From: Dastarcus helophoroides
Lineage: Eukaryota > Arthropoda > Insecta > Coleoptera > Bothrideridae
NCBI GenBank assembly: GCA_028583605.1
Contig: CM053331.1
Coordinates: 39,780,283-39,844,282 of the forward strand
Direction: 5' to 3'
Length of the DNA: 64,000 bases
Shown here: positions 24,448 through 36,668 of the stretch, one piece after another
How positions within the stretch are numbered: the stretch's first letter is position 1
Layout of the letters: the number at the start of each line of letters is the position of its first letter
Made by a program: the position numbers and the translations under genes
Notes under the pieces: generated by a model
The model's input: only the letters and a program-made list of their open reading frames with translations
Told to the model about the DNA's origin: nothing
Database searches by the model: none

Positions 24448-24839
24448 CGTAGCCAAAACTAATGGGGGTGCTGCTTAGCATTTTAAAATTTTTAAGATTT
24501 CGACTGAAAATTTCGACATTTTCAGAACGTTACCTTTCGAAAATTTTAGATTTCTTTAAAAACTTGACAATGAAAATTTTTGATAATGTTGCGTTTTTTG
24601 AAAGATTGGATTTTTTTTCCAAATTTCGACTGTATTGCAAAACTAAGTATTGACTTTTCCGAAAAACGCTAAATACTCTTTTAAAAATTTCCGTATTTAC
24701 GTAAATATTTAGACATTGGATGTTATCTTTTTTTGTAATTTTTTTCGAAACTTAATTACAACATTTTTTCTAATTTTTACTATTTGAAAATTCTTACTTC
24801 TAAAAATGTAATTTTTTTTAAAACTGGACTTTTGACTTT

Positions 24840-25905
24840 TTAAATTTTCGACTTTTTTCTAAATTTTATCCTCGTTTATAATTTTTTTTGGAAAATTATA
24901 ATTTTTTTATTGAAAATTTCGATTCTTAATAATTTCGATGAGTTTTAATTTAAATGTCTACTATTTTTCAAAATTTCGTCTTTATTTGCAACGTTTCGAT
25001 TATTATTTGATTTTTTTTTGTTGAAAATTTCCCTAATTCTTAATTTTCCAAATTCTTTCAAAATTTCAAAGTTTTTTTCAAATTTCGACTTTTTTCTCGA
25101 AATTTTTTTTTTTCTCAAATTTTGACTTTTTTCTCGAAATTTTGACTTTAATATCGAAATTTCAACATTTTTCTCGTAATTTCAACTTTAAACTCAAAAT
25201 TTCGACTCTTTTACTCGAAATTTCGACTTTTTTCTCGAAATTTTGACTTTATTATCGAAATTTCAACATTTTTCTCGTAATTTCAACTTTAAACTCAAAA
25301 TATGGTCTCTTTTACTCGAAATTTCGACTTTTTTATTCGAAATTTCAACTTTCTTCTTAAATCTCGAATTTTGTCTCAAATTTCAATTTTTTTTCTCGAA
25401 ATCTTTCGAAACTTCGGATTTTTTCTCGAAATTTCGCCGTTTTTCTCAAATATCGACTTTTTTCTCGAAATTTTGACCCTAATATCAAAATTTCGACATT
25501 ATTCTCAAAATTTCTAATTTTTTTGTAAAAATTTCGACTTTTTCCTCAAATTTAAACCTTTTTCTCGAAATTTTCACTTTCTAAGGTCGAAATTTCGGCT
25601 TTTTTTTTAAATTTCGATTCTTTTTCCTGTAACTTCGATTTTAATCACGGAATTTCGATTTAAAACTCGAAATTTCGACTTTTTTCTCGAAATTTCGACC
25701 TTAATATCAAAATTTCGACTTTAAACTTAAAATTTCGACTTTTCTTCTGGAAATTTCGACTTTTTTCGCAAATTTCGACTTTTTTCCAAAAATTTCGAGT
25801 TTTTTCTCAAAATTTCGACCTTATAAGGTTGAAATTTCGACTTTTTCTCAAAATTTCGACTTTCTATTCAAATTTTAACTTTTATCTCGAAATTTCTATA
25901 AAAAA
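24840..25905 (-). repeat. Phased A-tract minisatellite, reverse block
   Basis: The same family as at 21.5-23.6 kb, now reading TTTTTTCTCGAAATTTCGAC on the plus strand. With the forward block it makes a large imperfect inverted repeat that could fold into a very long hairpin if transcribed. Confidence 0.85.
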
Positions 25906-26024
25906 ACACCAAAATTTGCTAATTATAATTAGCAATTATTGAACGCACCCTACTACCAACTGTTAAGATTGTTGGGAAAGAGGAGTGGTGGACGCAAATG
26001 TCATCTGCCTAATTTAACTATAGA
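25906..26024 (-). repeat. Inverted repeat B, right arm
   Basis: This is the reverse complement of 21349-21472. It lies inside the hAT-like element, while its partner lies outside, so the arm must have reached one of the two places independently or before the insertion. Confidence 0.85.
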
Positions 26025-26029
26025 ATATA

Positions 26030-26400
26030 GAAATTTGGACTTATTCTCGAAATTTCGAGAAAAAAATTGATATTAAAGTCGAAATTTCGAGATTAAAGTC
26101 GAGATTTTGACATTAATTTCGGAATTTTAAGAAAAAAGTAGAAATTTCGAGAAATAAGTCGAATTTTCGAGAGAAAGGTCGAAATTTTGAGTGAAAAGTC
26201 GAAATTTCGAGTTTGAAGACGAAATTTCGCGTTTAAATCTGAAATTTCAAGATTACAGTCGAAATTTTGAGATTAAAGTCGAAGTTACAGGAAAAAGAAT
26301 CGAAATTTTGAGATTAAAGTCGAAATTTCGAAAAAAAAAAAACGATAAATTTTCGAAAAAAAAATCGAAATTTCGAAAAAAAATGTCAAAATCTCTAAAA
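26030..26400 (+). repeat. Phased A-tract minisatellite, short forward block
   Basis: Forward-oriented GTCGAAATTTCGAG units resume immediately to the right of inverted repeat B. This mirrors the reversal seen at the left arm. Confidence 0.8.
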
Positions 26401-28282
26401 ATATTTTTTTTAATCAATGTCCTTCAATATTTGATTTTGGAAATTTATCTGGAAATTCAAAATTACTAGAAAAAATTTAAATTGACAGTAAATTGTTAAT
26501 GAATTTTTTTCGAAATTTTGATTAATTTTTATTTCGAAATTTTCAGACACTTCTAGAAATGCTGACTCTTTTTCTCAAAAATTTCAATAAGTCCCACTTT
26601 AAAAGTCAAAATTATAAGAATATTTTTCACAATTAATTTATTTAAAATTTGTGTCTTTAATTCTGAAAGTGTTATTTTTTTTTAAAAATGTTGTTTACAT
26701 ATAAGAAATTTTAATTTTTTCTAGAAATATGATCTGCTTTTTCTTGAAATTTTGAGATCAATCTTTAAAATTCGATCTTTTTTTTATCGAAATTTGAATT
26801 TTAAATTCGAACTTGAGAATTTCAACAATAAATTTAACATTTCTAGAAAAATTGGAAATTCCGATTCAGAATTTTCTTTGGTCCTACAGTAATTGAAATT
26901 TTTTAGAGAAATATCAAATTGTAAAAAAGGTTGAAGTTTACAAGGTTTATTTTTTCTTAAAATTTCAATATTTCTTATTTTTATGCAGATTTCAAGTTTA
27001 TTTTCCCTAAATTGATACTTAACAATTTTCAGTTTCTTATCAAAATTACAAATTAAAATGAACTTTAAAATATTTAAATTTTTAAACTTTTAAGTTTTCA
27101 AATCAAATTAGAGAGAAATTAAAATTTCTACAAGAAAAAATATTTTAAAGACAAAATCTCCAGAAAGTCAAAATTTTGAAAAACATTTTTTTAATAAAAT
27201 GTTAAATGAAAAACACAAATTTCATGGGAAAAATGGCAAAATTTTTTGGAGAAAAAAAACCGAAATTTGAAAAAAAAATGATATATCTTTACAAACAAGT
27301 AGAAATTTTTTGATTTTCCCAAAATGTTGAAATTTTTATAGAGCCTTTAGGGTTTTTTCCAAACATTTTTTGTCACAACTACAAAATAAAATAAACTTTA
27401 AATTGTCAGCGTCGTAAAAAAACTTGACATTTTTAAATTAGAGGAACAAAAAGAAAAATCTGGAGAAGTTGGAATTTCTAGAATAAATTTTACGAACAAC
27501 AGTTTTAGGAAAAATGGAAATTTTGAGAAAACTTCTTTTTATAAAATATTTAGGAAAAAAGGAAACTCCAGAAAAAATCAAAATTTCCTAAATAAAATCG
27601 AAATATCTGAAAAAACTTAGAATGTTCATACAAAATGAGATTTGAGGTAAAAATTCGTAAAAATTAACTTATTTTTTTAGAGAAATAGTAAAATGCGAGA
27701 TGGGTTGGATTTAGGTTTTCTTGAAATTGTAATTGGTTTCTCAAATTGTTGACATTTTCAAAGAAATTCGAGTTTTTTTCTTAACATTTTAATTCCTGCT
27801 CGAAATATTGATTTCTTCCCCAATCTTTTACAAAAATTAGTTTTTAAAAATGTGATTTTGCTCAACATTTTCCTAATTTATCAAAAAAACAAAATTTTTA
27901 TTTTTTCCATATCCAATTTTTGGTCTCCTATTTTTTATTTTTCCTATTCTATGTAAAATAAACTAACCTTTTAATTTGTAAACTGTCATGAAGTGACATT
28001 TTCAATAAATTTAAATATCACGTAGTCGCATTTCAAAAACTGTTTATAAAATTGTCAACAAACCATAAAAATTTAAATATTTTCAATCTGGGCCGAAGAA
28101 ATGTTAAACAAATTGAAAAAAAAAAACATTAAAAATAAAATATGTTTTTAAATGTCGTAACTTCGTGAAAGAAGCCTAAAATTTCTATTAAAAGAAACCA
28201 GAGAAAATTTAAAATTTCTACAAAAAATTGTGCAACAAAAACTGTTCAAGAAATTTTGAGAAAAAAACTCGTAAGCGAAATT
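26401..28282. other. AT-rich interior of the hAT-like element
   Basis: Very AT-rich, with scattered decayed minisatellite words and no open frame. A diverged copy of the 5.53-kb repeat (TGGGCCGAAGAAATGTTAAA) is at about 28070-28130. Confidence 0.6.
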
Positions 28283-28334
28283 GGGGGTGCTGCAGTTCCA
28301 CAGTGCTTATACGCCAGCCGCCACTGGTCGTGTT

Positions 28335-28639
28335 GCTACTGCAAGTTTTGCATTTATTTACAAGAAAAATGAGTCGTGCCACTTGCGCCAGAGTAAAACT
28401 TGGAGAAAGTGCGCAAAATCTGGCAACATTGAAGCGGACAAACAGGCAGACAAACACACTTTCGCATTTATATGTTAGTAAAGATTTGCTGAAGGGAAAA
28501 CTTGAACGTTTTTTGATAGATTTTATGGTTTCGCCTCACCAATATGCAAATATTGCGTTACCAACATGCTAATATCACGTTACCAACATGCTACTGATCG
28601 GCAGCTACATACTAAATTCTTTATTTAAAACAGAGACCG
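28335..28639. other. Flank of hAT-like element with short tandem repeat
   Basis: At 28538-28592 a unit of about 23 bp (GTTACCAACATGCTAATATC) is repeated about 2.5 times. At 28440-28470 the words CAGACAAACACACTTTCGCA match a motif shared with the MITEs at 36.9 and 62.2 kb. Open frames spanning 28218-28572 on both strands have no recognised product. Confidence 0.5.
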
Positions 28640-28898
28640 ATCAAAAACATTTAAGCAAAACCAACTGATTCGTCAATTTATCAATAATTAAAACCATCTT
28701 TAATTATAGATGATTCAAGTTGTAAGGCAACGATTCACTTACAATTAATTCAGTAGACAGTCGCAGATAACAGTTAGTAAAATCATGTCAAAAAAATTAT
28801 CTAAAAGATTTTCCTTCTAAAAATTAAGAAACCCCCTGAAATGATTTGCTTGGGCGTTAAAATAATTTAACAAACTCCCAAACAAAGACGCTAATCTC
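28640..28898 (+). repeat. Direct repeat flanking the array, copy 1
   Basis: A 259-bp sequence (GATCAAAAACATTTAAGC to ACGCTAATCTC) recurs at 32588-32843 in the same orientation with scattered substitutions and small indels. It is not part of the GAAG array itself. Confidence 0.85.
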
Positions 28899-31800
28899 AG
28901 CAGCGCACAGTAGCTTCCTTGGAAATAAAAAGTACACAAATTAGTTTTTCTAGAGAAGAGCGACACAGAAATAGTCTATTTTGAGCAAGGAAACCTTCTT
29001 TGAACCAGTAAATAGCAGCCTTATTAAAGTAAAGTAGTAGAAGCAGTTTCTTTAGAAGAAGTAAAAGCACTTTATCTAGAAGAAGAAACCATAAAAGTTA
29101 ATCATTTGGACTAACAAAGTCTTCAAGTAAATTCTTTAAAACAAAGCTACGTAAAAAAGCTTCTTTGAAAAAGAGTAGTTGTTTTGGGATACAAAGAAGT
29201 AAGTTGTTTATTTGGAAAACAAAAAAGTAGACACTTTGAAAGAAAAAAGTATACAAGTTGTCTTTATAGAAGAAGACATAAAAACAAGTTCTTTGTGGTA
29301 AAAGGAAGCCTACCGTAGCTTCTTTGGAAACAAGAAAAAAGAAAGTAAAAAGGAAGTAGGAACAGTTTCTTCAGAAAATGCAAAAGCAATTTCTCTAGAA
29401 GAAGAAACCATAAAAGTAATTTTTTTGGACTAACAAAGTCTTCAAGAAACTTCCCTGAAAGAAATCCACGTAGATATAGCTTCTTTGAAGAAGAGTAGAT
29501 TCGTTGGGGCCCAAAATAGTAGATTCTTTGGAAGAAGGGGCATACAAATTTTTTTCATAGAAGAGGAATAGATGGAAACAAATTCTTTGGAGTAAAAAGC
29601 AGCGCAGAGTAACTTCCTTGGAAATAAAAAGTACACAAACCAGTTTTTCTAGAGAAGAGCGACACAGATATAGTCCATTTTGAACAAGGAAACCTTCTTT
29701 GAACCAGTAAATAGCAGCTTCCTCAAAGCAAAGAAGTAGCAGCAGTTTCTCCAGAAGAAGTAAAAGCACTTTATCTAGAAGAAGAAACCATAAAAGTTAT
29801 TCCTTAGGACTAACAGCAGGAACAACTTCCTTGAAACAAATCCACGTATAAATAGCTTCTTTGAAGAAAAGTAAATTCGTTGGGGCCCAAAATAATAGAT
29901 TCTTTGGAAGAAGGGACATACCAGTTTTTTTCATAGAAGAGGAATAGATGAAAAAAAATTCTTCGGAGTAAAAAGCAACACACAGTAGCTTCCTTGGAAA
30001 TAAAAAGTACACAAACTAGTTTTTCTAGAGAAAAGCAACACAGAAATAGTCTATTTTGAGCAAGGAAACCTTCTTTGAACCAGTAAATAGCAGCTTCCTC
30101 AAAGCAAAGAAGTAGCAGCAGTTTCTCCAGAAGAAGTAAAAGCGCTTTATTTAGAAGAAGAAACCATGAAAGTTATTCCTTTGGACTAACAAAGTCTTCA
30201 AATCACTTCTTTTAAACAACGCTACGTAGAAAAGCTTCTTTGGACAAGAAGTAGTTTATTTGGGACACAAAGGAAGTAGACTCTTTAAAAGAAAAAGTAT
30301 ACAAGTTGTCTTCAAAGAAGAAGACTTAAAAGCAAGTTCTTTGGGGTAAAAAGAAGCCTATAGTAGCTTCTTTGGAAACAAGGAAAAAGAAAGTAAAAAG
30401 AAAGCAGGAACAGTTTTTCCAGAAGATGCAAAAGCAGTTTATCTAGAAGAAGAAACCATAAAAGTTATTTTTTTGGACTGACAAAGTCTTCAAGAAACTT
30501 CCTTGAAAGAAATACAGGTAGAAATAGCTTCTTTGAAGAAGAGTAGATTCGTTGGGGCCCAACGTAGTAGATTCTTTGGAAGAAGGGGCATACAAATATT
30601 TTTTATAGAAGAGGAATAGATGAAAACAAATTCTTTGGAGTAAAAAGCAGCTTCCTTGGAAATAAGAAGTACACAACTAATTTTTCTAGGAAAAAGTAAC
30701 ACAGAAGCAGTTGTGAGTAATGAAACATTTAAGAAGAAGGAGGAAGGGTATACAAATTGTCCTTATAGAAGAGGAAAACATGGTAGCAAATCCTTTAGAG
30801 TAAACAAGTGGCTTCTTTGGAAATAAAAAGTACACAGACTACTTTTTCCAGAGAGGAGCGGCACAGAAATGGTCTATTTTGAGCAAGGAAACCTTCTTTG
30901 AAACAGTAAATAGCAGCTTCCTCAAAGCAAAGAAGTAGCAGCAGTTTCTCCAGAAGAAGTAAAAGCACTTTATCTAGAAGAAGAAGCCATAAAAGTTATT
31001 CCTTAGGACTAACAAAGTCTTCAAATAACTTCTTCAAAACAAAGCTACGTAGAAAAGCTTCTTTGGACAAGAAGTAGTTTATTTGGGACACAAAGAAGTA
31101 GACTCTTTGGAAGAAAAAGTATACAAGTTGTCTTCAGAGAAGAAAAACACATAAAAGCAAGTTCTTAAGGGTAAAAAGAAGCCTATAGTAGCTTCTTTGG
31201 AAACAAGAAAAAAGAAAGTAAGAAGAAAGCAGGAACAGCTTCTCCAGAAGATTCAAAAGCAGTTTCTCTAGAAGAAGAAAGCATAAAAGCTATTTTTTTG
31301 GGCTGACAAAGTCTTCAAGAAACTTCCTTGAAAGAAATACACGTAGAAATAGCTTCTTTGAAGAAGAGTAGATTCGTTGGGGCCCAACGTAGTAGATTCT
31401 TTGGAAGAAGGGGAATACAAATCTTTTCATAGAAGAGGAATAGATGGAAACAAATTCCTTGGAGTAAAAAGCAGCGCAGAGTAGCAGCAACTAGTTTTTC
31501 TAGGAAAAAGTAACACAGAAGCAGTTGTGAGTAATAAAACATTTAAAAAGAAGAAGAAAGGGCATACAAATTGTCCTTATAGAAGAGGAAGACATGGTAG
31601 CAAATCCTTTAGAGTAAAAAAGTGGCTTCCTTGGAAATAAAAAGTACACAGGCTAGTTTTTCTAGAGAAGAGCGACACAGAAATGGTCTATTTTGAGCAA
31701 GGAAACCTTCTTTGAACCAGTAAATAGCAGCTTCCTCAAAGCAAAGAAGTAGCAGCAGTTTCTCCAGAAGAAGTAAAAGCACTTTATCTAGAAGAAGAAA

Positions 31801-32587
31801 CCATAAACGTTATTCCTTTGGACTAACAAAGTCTTCAAATAACTTCTTTAAAACAAAGCTACGTAGAAAAGCTTCTTTGGACAAGAAGTACCTTATTTGG
31901 GACACAAAGAAGTAGACTCTTTGGAAGAAAAAGTATACAAGTTGTCTTCAGAGAAGAAGAAGACTTAAATGCAAGTTCTTTGGGGTAAAAAGAATCCTAT
32001 AGTAGCTTCTTTGGAAACAAGGAAAAAGAAAGTAAAAAGAAAGCAGGAACAGTTTCTCCAGAAGATGCAAAAGCAGTTTCCCTAGAAGAAGAAACCATAA
32101 AAGTTATTTTTTTGGACTGACAAAGTCTTCCAGAAACTTCCTTGAAAGAAATACACGCAGAAATAGCTTCTTTGAAGAAGAGTAGATTCGTTGGGGCCTA
32201 AGGTAGTAGATTCTTTGGAAGAAGAGACATACAAATACTTTTCATAGAAAGGGAATAGATGAAAACAAATTCTTTGGAGTAAAAAGCAGCTTCTTTGGAA
32301 ATAAGAAAAGAGAAAGTAAAAAGAAAGCAGGAACCTTTTCCCCAGAAGATGCAAAAGCAGTTTCTCTACACAAAGAAAGCATAAAAGTTATTTTTTTGGA
32401 TAACAAAGTTTTCAAGAAACTTCCTTGAAACAAATCCACGTAGAAATAGCTTCTTTGAAGAAAAGTAAATTCGTTGGGGCCCAAAGTAGTAGATTCCTTG
32501 GAAGAAGGGGCATACACATTTTCTTCATAGAAGAGGAATAGATGGAAACAAATTCTTTGAAGTAAAAAGCAGTGCACAGTAGCTTCC
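28899..32587 (+). repeat. GAAG/CTTC-rich tandem array, first block
   Basis: The array repeats GAAGAAGTAAAAGCACTTTA, CTAGAAGAAGAAACCATAAA and GACTAACAAAGTCTTCAA in larger units of roughly 300-500 bp (landmarks near 29060, 29400, 29770, 30145, 30450, 30965, 31270, 31785, 32090 and 32375). Minus-strand open frames of 60-124 codons reuse one peptide theme (LLQRSYFYVDFFQGSFLKT) and are array by-products. The block begins and ends in the same phrase, GCACAGTAGCTTCC. Confidence 0.85.
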
Positions 32588-32843
32588 GATCAAAAACATT
32601 CAAACAAAACCAACTGATCTGTCAATTTATCAAAATTTAAAACCATCTTTAATTATAGATGATTTAAGTTGTAAGGTAACGATTCACTTAATTCAGTAGA
32701 CAGTCGCAGATAATAGCTAGTAAAATCAGGTCAAAAAAATTATCGAAAAGATTTTCCTTCTAAAAATTAAGAAACCCCCTGAAGTGGTTAACGTGGGCGC
32801 TAAAATAAATTAAAAAAAACTCCCAAACAAAGACGCTAATCTC
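32588..32843 (+). repeat. Direct repeat flanking the array, copy 2
   Basis: This is the partner of 28640-28898. The array ends exactly at its left edge, and low-copy DNA begins at its right edge. Confidence 0.85.
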
Positions 32844-34270
32844 CGATGCTCGAAGTTTTTAGAATTCTAATTGTTGTCCTTGTAAAAACACGTCAAAGAT
32901 TGCGTCCGACAGAAAATCCTAAATTAAACGTTGCCCGAGAAAGCTCCCCGAGTACAAAATTCGAATGAACCGCAGGAGATACGGTAACTTTCTGAAACTT
33001 TAATTAAAAGATTTTAAACGAGGGTAATTGAATTTCAAAGCAGTTTGTACACTAGTTATACCATTATCGGAATGGAAAAGCTCATTCGTTTTGACGTAAA
33101 ACCAATCTCTTTATTTCCAGGCTGGAGATCAATCAGTTGGTGAAAAGAAATTTCGATTAGAGCCGCCACTAAACGCCAGGCCATTGTAAAAACACCGTTA
33201 GGAAAATAGCCTTTTTCGTACATAATTCATTTAGTTGATTCGGGGGCCTTTTCATTACTTTATAAATTATTCATATTGTGTTAAAATTCGATAGGTATAC
33301 AGTTGAAATGCTAGAAATCATTTCGGAACGTTCTAAAAGGGAGGATCATGAATACGAAAGCCTCATTTCCATAATATCTCAAAATAAGAAAATCCCCGCG
33401 ATAGCCTGATGATGGATTATCAATAATAAGACATCTCTGCCTTTCAATTACCCGACGACGATGCTTTGAGAGATTTTTCAGTGGATTTTTAGGAGTTTTA
33501 CTTGCTCGTTTTGCGGATTTCTTTACGAGTTTTTCATTGCGCCCCCCATTCCCATCAGAGGTTACGCTGCATTATTTAAATATCTAATCATTACTGATTA
33601 TGCAACTGCGAGTGAATGTGGTGGATGCGCCGGAATCAGAATTGTTATTCTACTTTAATATTACTGTTTTTGTTTCGTTTTTAATTAAAAAACTACTCAA
33701 GGGGTTAATATGTCGTTCTTCCTTAACACGATTAAACGACACGTTGGACGTATGTTATGTGGCGTTGGGTATGTTATATCGCGTTGGATATGTTATGTCG
33801 CGGGTCGTAATCCATCCACTAAATTAATCAGGTCGAGTGTGAGCCCCCCCGTGAAAGAAAATAAACATATAATCCCGTCCGGCGTGAAAAACAACGAGAG
33901 GAAATTGAAATGATGAATAATACAGGTCACGTGGTTTACCTGTTATATCCTGAGGGACGTATATGCCAGTAACAAGCTGCAGAACAGGAGAGAATGTACC
34001 CGACATGCAACCCGAAGTTCCGTCCTAGTTATTGGAATATCTCGACAGAACACGTACATGTTTCCGCACCGATAGGAGGCAGGTTAATTAAAAAAAAAAT
34101 GTCAACTCTCTGCTCCATCGAAGAAGAGAATTTCAAAGCTGATGTAGTCCAAATTAGAACATTTCAAACCAGTCTCTACTTGGCTAAAATTGTAACTAAA
34201 TTGGTCCTAGCAAGGGACACTTTTAAAGAATTTATTTCTGTATCTAAAGTATGTTAAAATTGACAATAGG
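32844..34270. other. Low-copy sequence between array blocks
   Basis: No gene is supported. At 33740-33810 a short imperfect tandem (GTTATGTGGCGTTGGGTAT) gives overlapping open frames (33600-33827, 33710-33913) that I cannot assign. Another open frame (33994-34257) has no known motif. Confidence 0.45.
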
Positions 34271-36198
34271 CCTTTTTGTTTGTAAGAACGATACGTAAAA
34301 GAAGATATGTTGAAGAAGAAGTACTACCACAACGTTGAAGAAGAAGTAGTTTATTTGGAACTCAAAGAAGTAGTTTCTTTAGAAAAATTAAGCATACTTA
34401 TTACCTTTATAGAAGAGGAAGACAAAGAAGCAGATTCTTTGAAGAAAACAGAAGCATACAATAGCTTCTTTGGGAATTAAAAGTAGACAATTAGTTTTTT
34501 TAGAGAACAGTGCCACAGACGTAGTATTTTGAGTAAATAAACGTTCAAGTGATTTACTTGAACTAGAAAACAACAAACAGCTTCCTTAAAACAAAGAAGT
34601 AAAAGTAGTTTCTCCAAAACAAGCAAAAGCACTTTGCCTAGAAGAAGAAACCATAAAAGTTATCCTTTTGGACTAACAAAGTCTTCAAGTAATTGCTTTA
34701 AAACAAAGCTACGTAGAAAAACCTTCTTTAAAGCAAAAGTCGTTTATTTGGAACACAAAGAAACAGATTCTTTAAAAGAAAGAAGTATACAAATTGTATT
34801 TATCAAAACAGAACACATGGAAGCAAATTCTTTGAGGTAAAAGAAAGCCTACAGCTTCTTTGGAAACAAGAAAAAAGAAAGTTAAAAGAAAATAGAAGCA
34901 GTTTCTCCCGAAGATGCTAAAGCACTTTCTCTAGAAGAAGAAACCATAAAAGTTAAATTTTTGGACTAGCAAAGTCTTCAAGTAATTCTTTAAAAAAAAG
35001 CTACGTAGAAATAGCTTCTTTGAAAAAGAGTAGTTAATTTGGGATACAAAGAAGTAAATTCCTTGAAAGAAAGAAGTATACAAATTGTCTTTATAGAAGA
35101 GGAAGACCTGAATTCAAATTCTTTAAAGTAAAAAGAAACATATAGTAACTTCTTTGGAAATTAGAAGTACACAACTAGTTTTTCTAAAGAAAAGTAACAC
35201 AGAAGCAGTTGTAAGTAATGAAACATTTAAGAAGAAAAAGAAGAAGAAAAAGAAAGGGCATACAAATTGTCTTCATAGAAGAGGAAGACATGGAAGCAAA
35301 TTCTTTGGAGTAAAAAAGAAGCGCACAGTAGCTTCCTTGGAAATAAAAAGTACACAAACTAGTTTTTCTAGAGAAAAGCGACACATAGTCTATTTTGAAC
35401 AAGGGAATCTTCTTTGAATCAATCAGTAAATAGCAGCTTTCTTACAGCATAGAAGTAGCAGCAGCTTCTCCAGAAGAAGTCAAAGCACTTTATTCAGAAG
35501 AAGAAACCATAAAAGTTATTCCTTTGGACTAACAAAGTCTTCAAGTAACTTCTTTAAAACAAAGCTACGTAGAAAAGCTCCTTTGGACAAGAAGTAGTTT
35601 ATTTGGGACACAATGAAGTAGACTCTTAGATTCTTTGGAAGTAAAAGTATACAAGTTGTCTTCCTAGAAGAAAAAGACATAAAAACAAGTTCTTTAGGGT
35701 AAAAAGGAACCTACAGCAGCTTCTTTGGAAACAAGAAAAAAGAAAGTAAAAAGAAAGCAAAAACAGTTTCTCCAGAAGATGCAAAAGCAGTTTTTCTAGC
35801 AGAAGAAAGCATAAAAGTTATTTTTTTGGACCAACAAAGTCTTCAAGAAACGTCCTTGAAACCAATCCACGTAGAAATAGCTTCTTTGAAGAAGAGTAGA
35901 TTCATTGGGGCCCAAAGTAGTAGATTGTTTGGAAGAAGGGGCATACAAATTTTTTTCATAGAAGAGGAATAGATAAAAACAAATTCTTTGGAGTAAAGAG
36001 CAGCGCACAGTAGCTTCCTTGGAAATAAAAAGTACACAAAACTAGTTTTTCTAGAGACGAGCGATACAGAAATAGTATATTTTGAGCAAGGAAACCTTCT
36101 TTGAACCAGTAAATGGCAGCTTTCTTAAAGCAAAGAAGTAGCAGCAGTTTCTCCAGAAGAGGTAAAATCAGTTTATCTAAAAGAAGGAACCATAACAG
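34271..36198 (+). repeat. GAAG/CTTC-rich tandem array, second block
   Basis: The same family as 28.9-32.6 kb (landmarks AGAAGAAACCATAAAAGTTA near 34642, 34938 and 35501). A simple AAGAAGAAAAAGAAG stretch is at about 35230. It runs directly into the palindrome arm. Confidence 0.8.
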
Positions 36199-36668
36199 TG
36201 GTTCCAAATAATGTAAAATGAATGGTTCCAAATAAACTACTTGCGTCCTTCTTGAATCTAAAACAACGTTTTCTGCGTATCTTCGTTTTAGAGGCAATCA
36301 CTGAAGACTGGGGGTTCCAGGAGGATGATTATTATTCACTTTTTTTCTCAAGAAACCACCTTTTTGTTTTAATAACGTGTACCTTTCTTCACCAAAAACA
36401 TAATTTAAAGGCTTCTTTTCTTCGAAAAAAGATCTTTTATGTTTTTCTTTTATGGCCAAAAACTTAGGCACCTAAAACAAACCTGAAGAGTTCTGCTGCT
36501 TCGAAGGATTTACTCCTTTATTCCAAGGAAACATTGTCTATCAATCTTTATTACAAAGAATCTAGTTCATGCTCCAAATAAACTACTTCTTCACAGAAAT
36601 TTCTTCTAGCGTATCTTAGTTTTAAAGAAATTGCTTGAAGAGTTTGCCATTTCAAAAGAATACAGTTT

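Larger units (their letters stand above)
24429..28334. mobile_element. hAT-like non-autonomous element with perfect 8-bp target duplication
   Basis: The element spans 24437-28326. The left terminus CAGTAGCGGCT is the inverted match, one mismatch, of the right terminus AGCCGCCACTG (28316-28326). GTCGTGTT flanks it on both sides (24429-24436 and 28327-28334), an exact 8-bp target duplication as expected for hAT transposases. GGGGGTGCTGC occurs near both ends (24464 and 28283) in the same orientation. The 3.9-kb interior has no transposase. It consists of reverse and forward minisatellite blocks, inverted repeat B right arm, and AT-rich sequence. It must have been moved by a transposase supplied from elsewhere. 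Confidence 0.85.

Noticed and set aside
28218..28572. Overlapping open frames on both strands next to the hAT-like right end
   Set aside because: They span the transposon boundary and a short tandem repeat, so neither frame is a plausible unit of selection.
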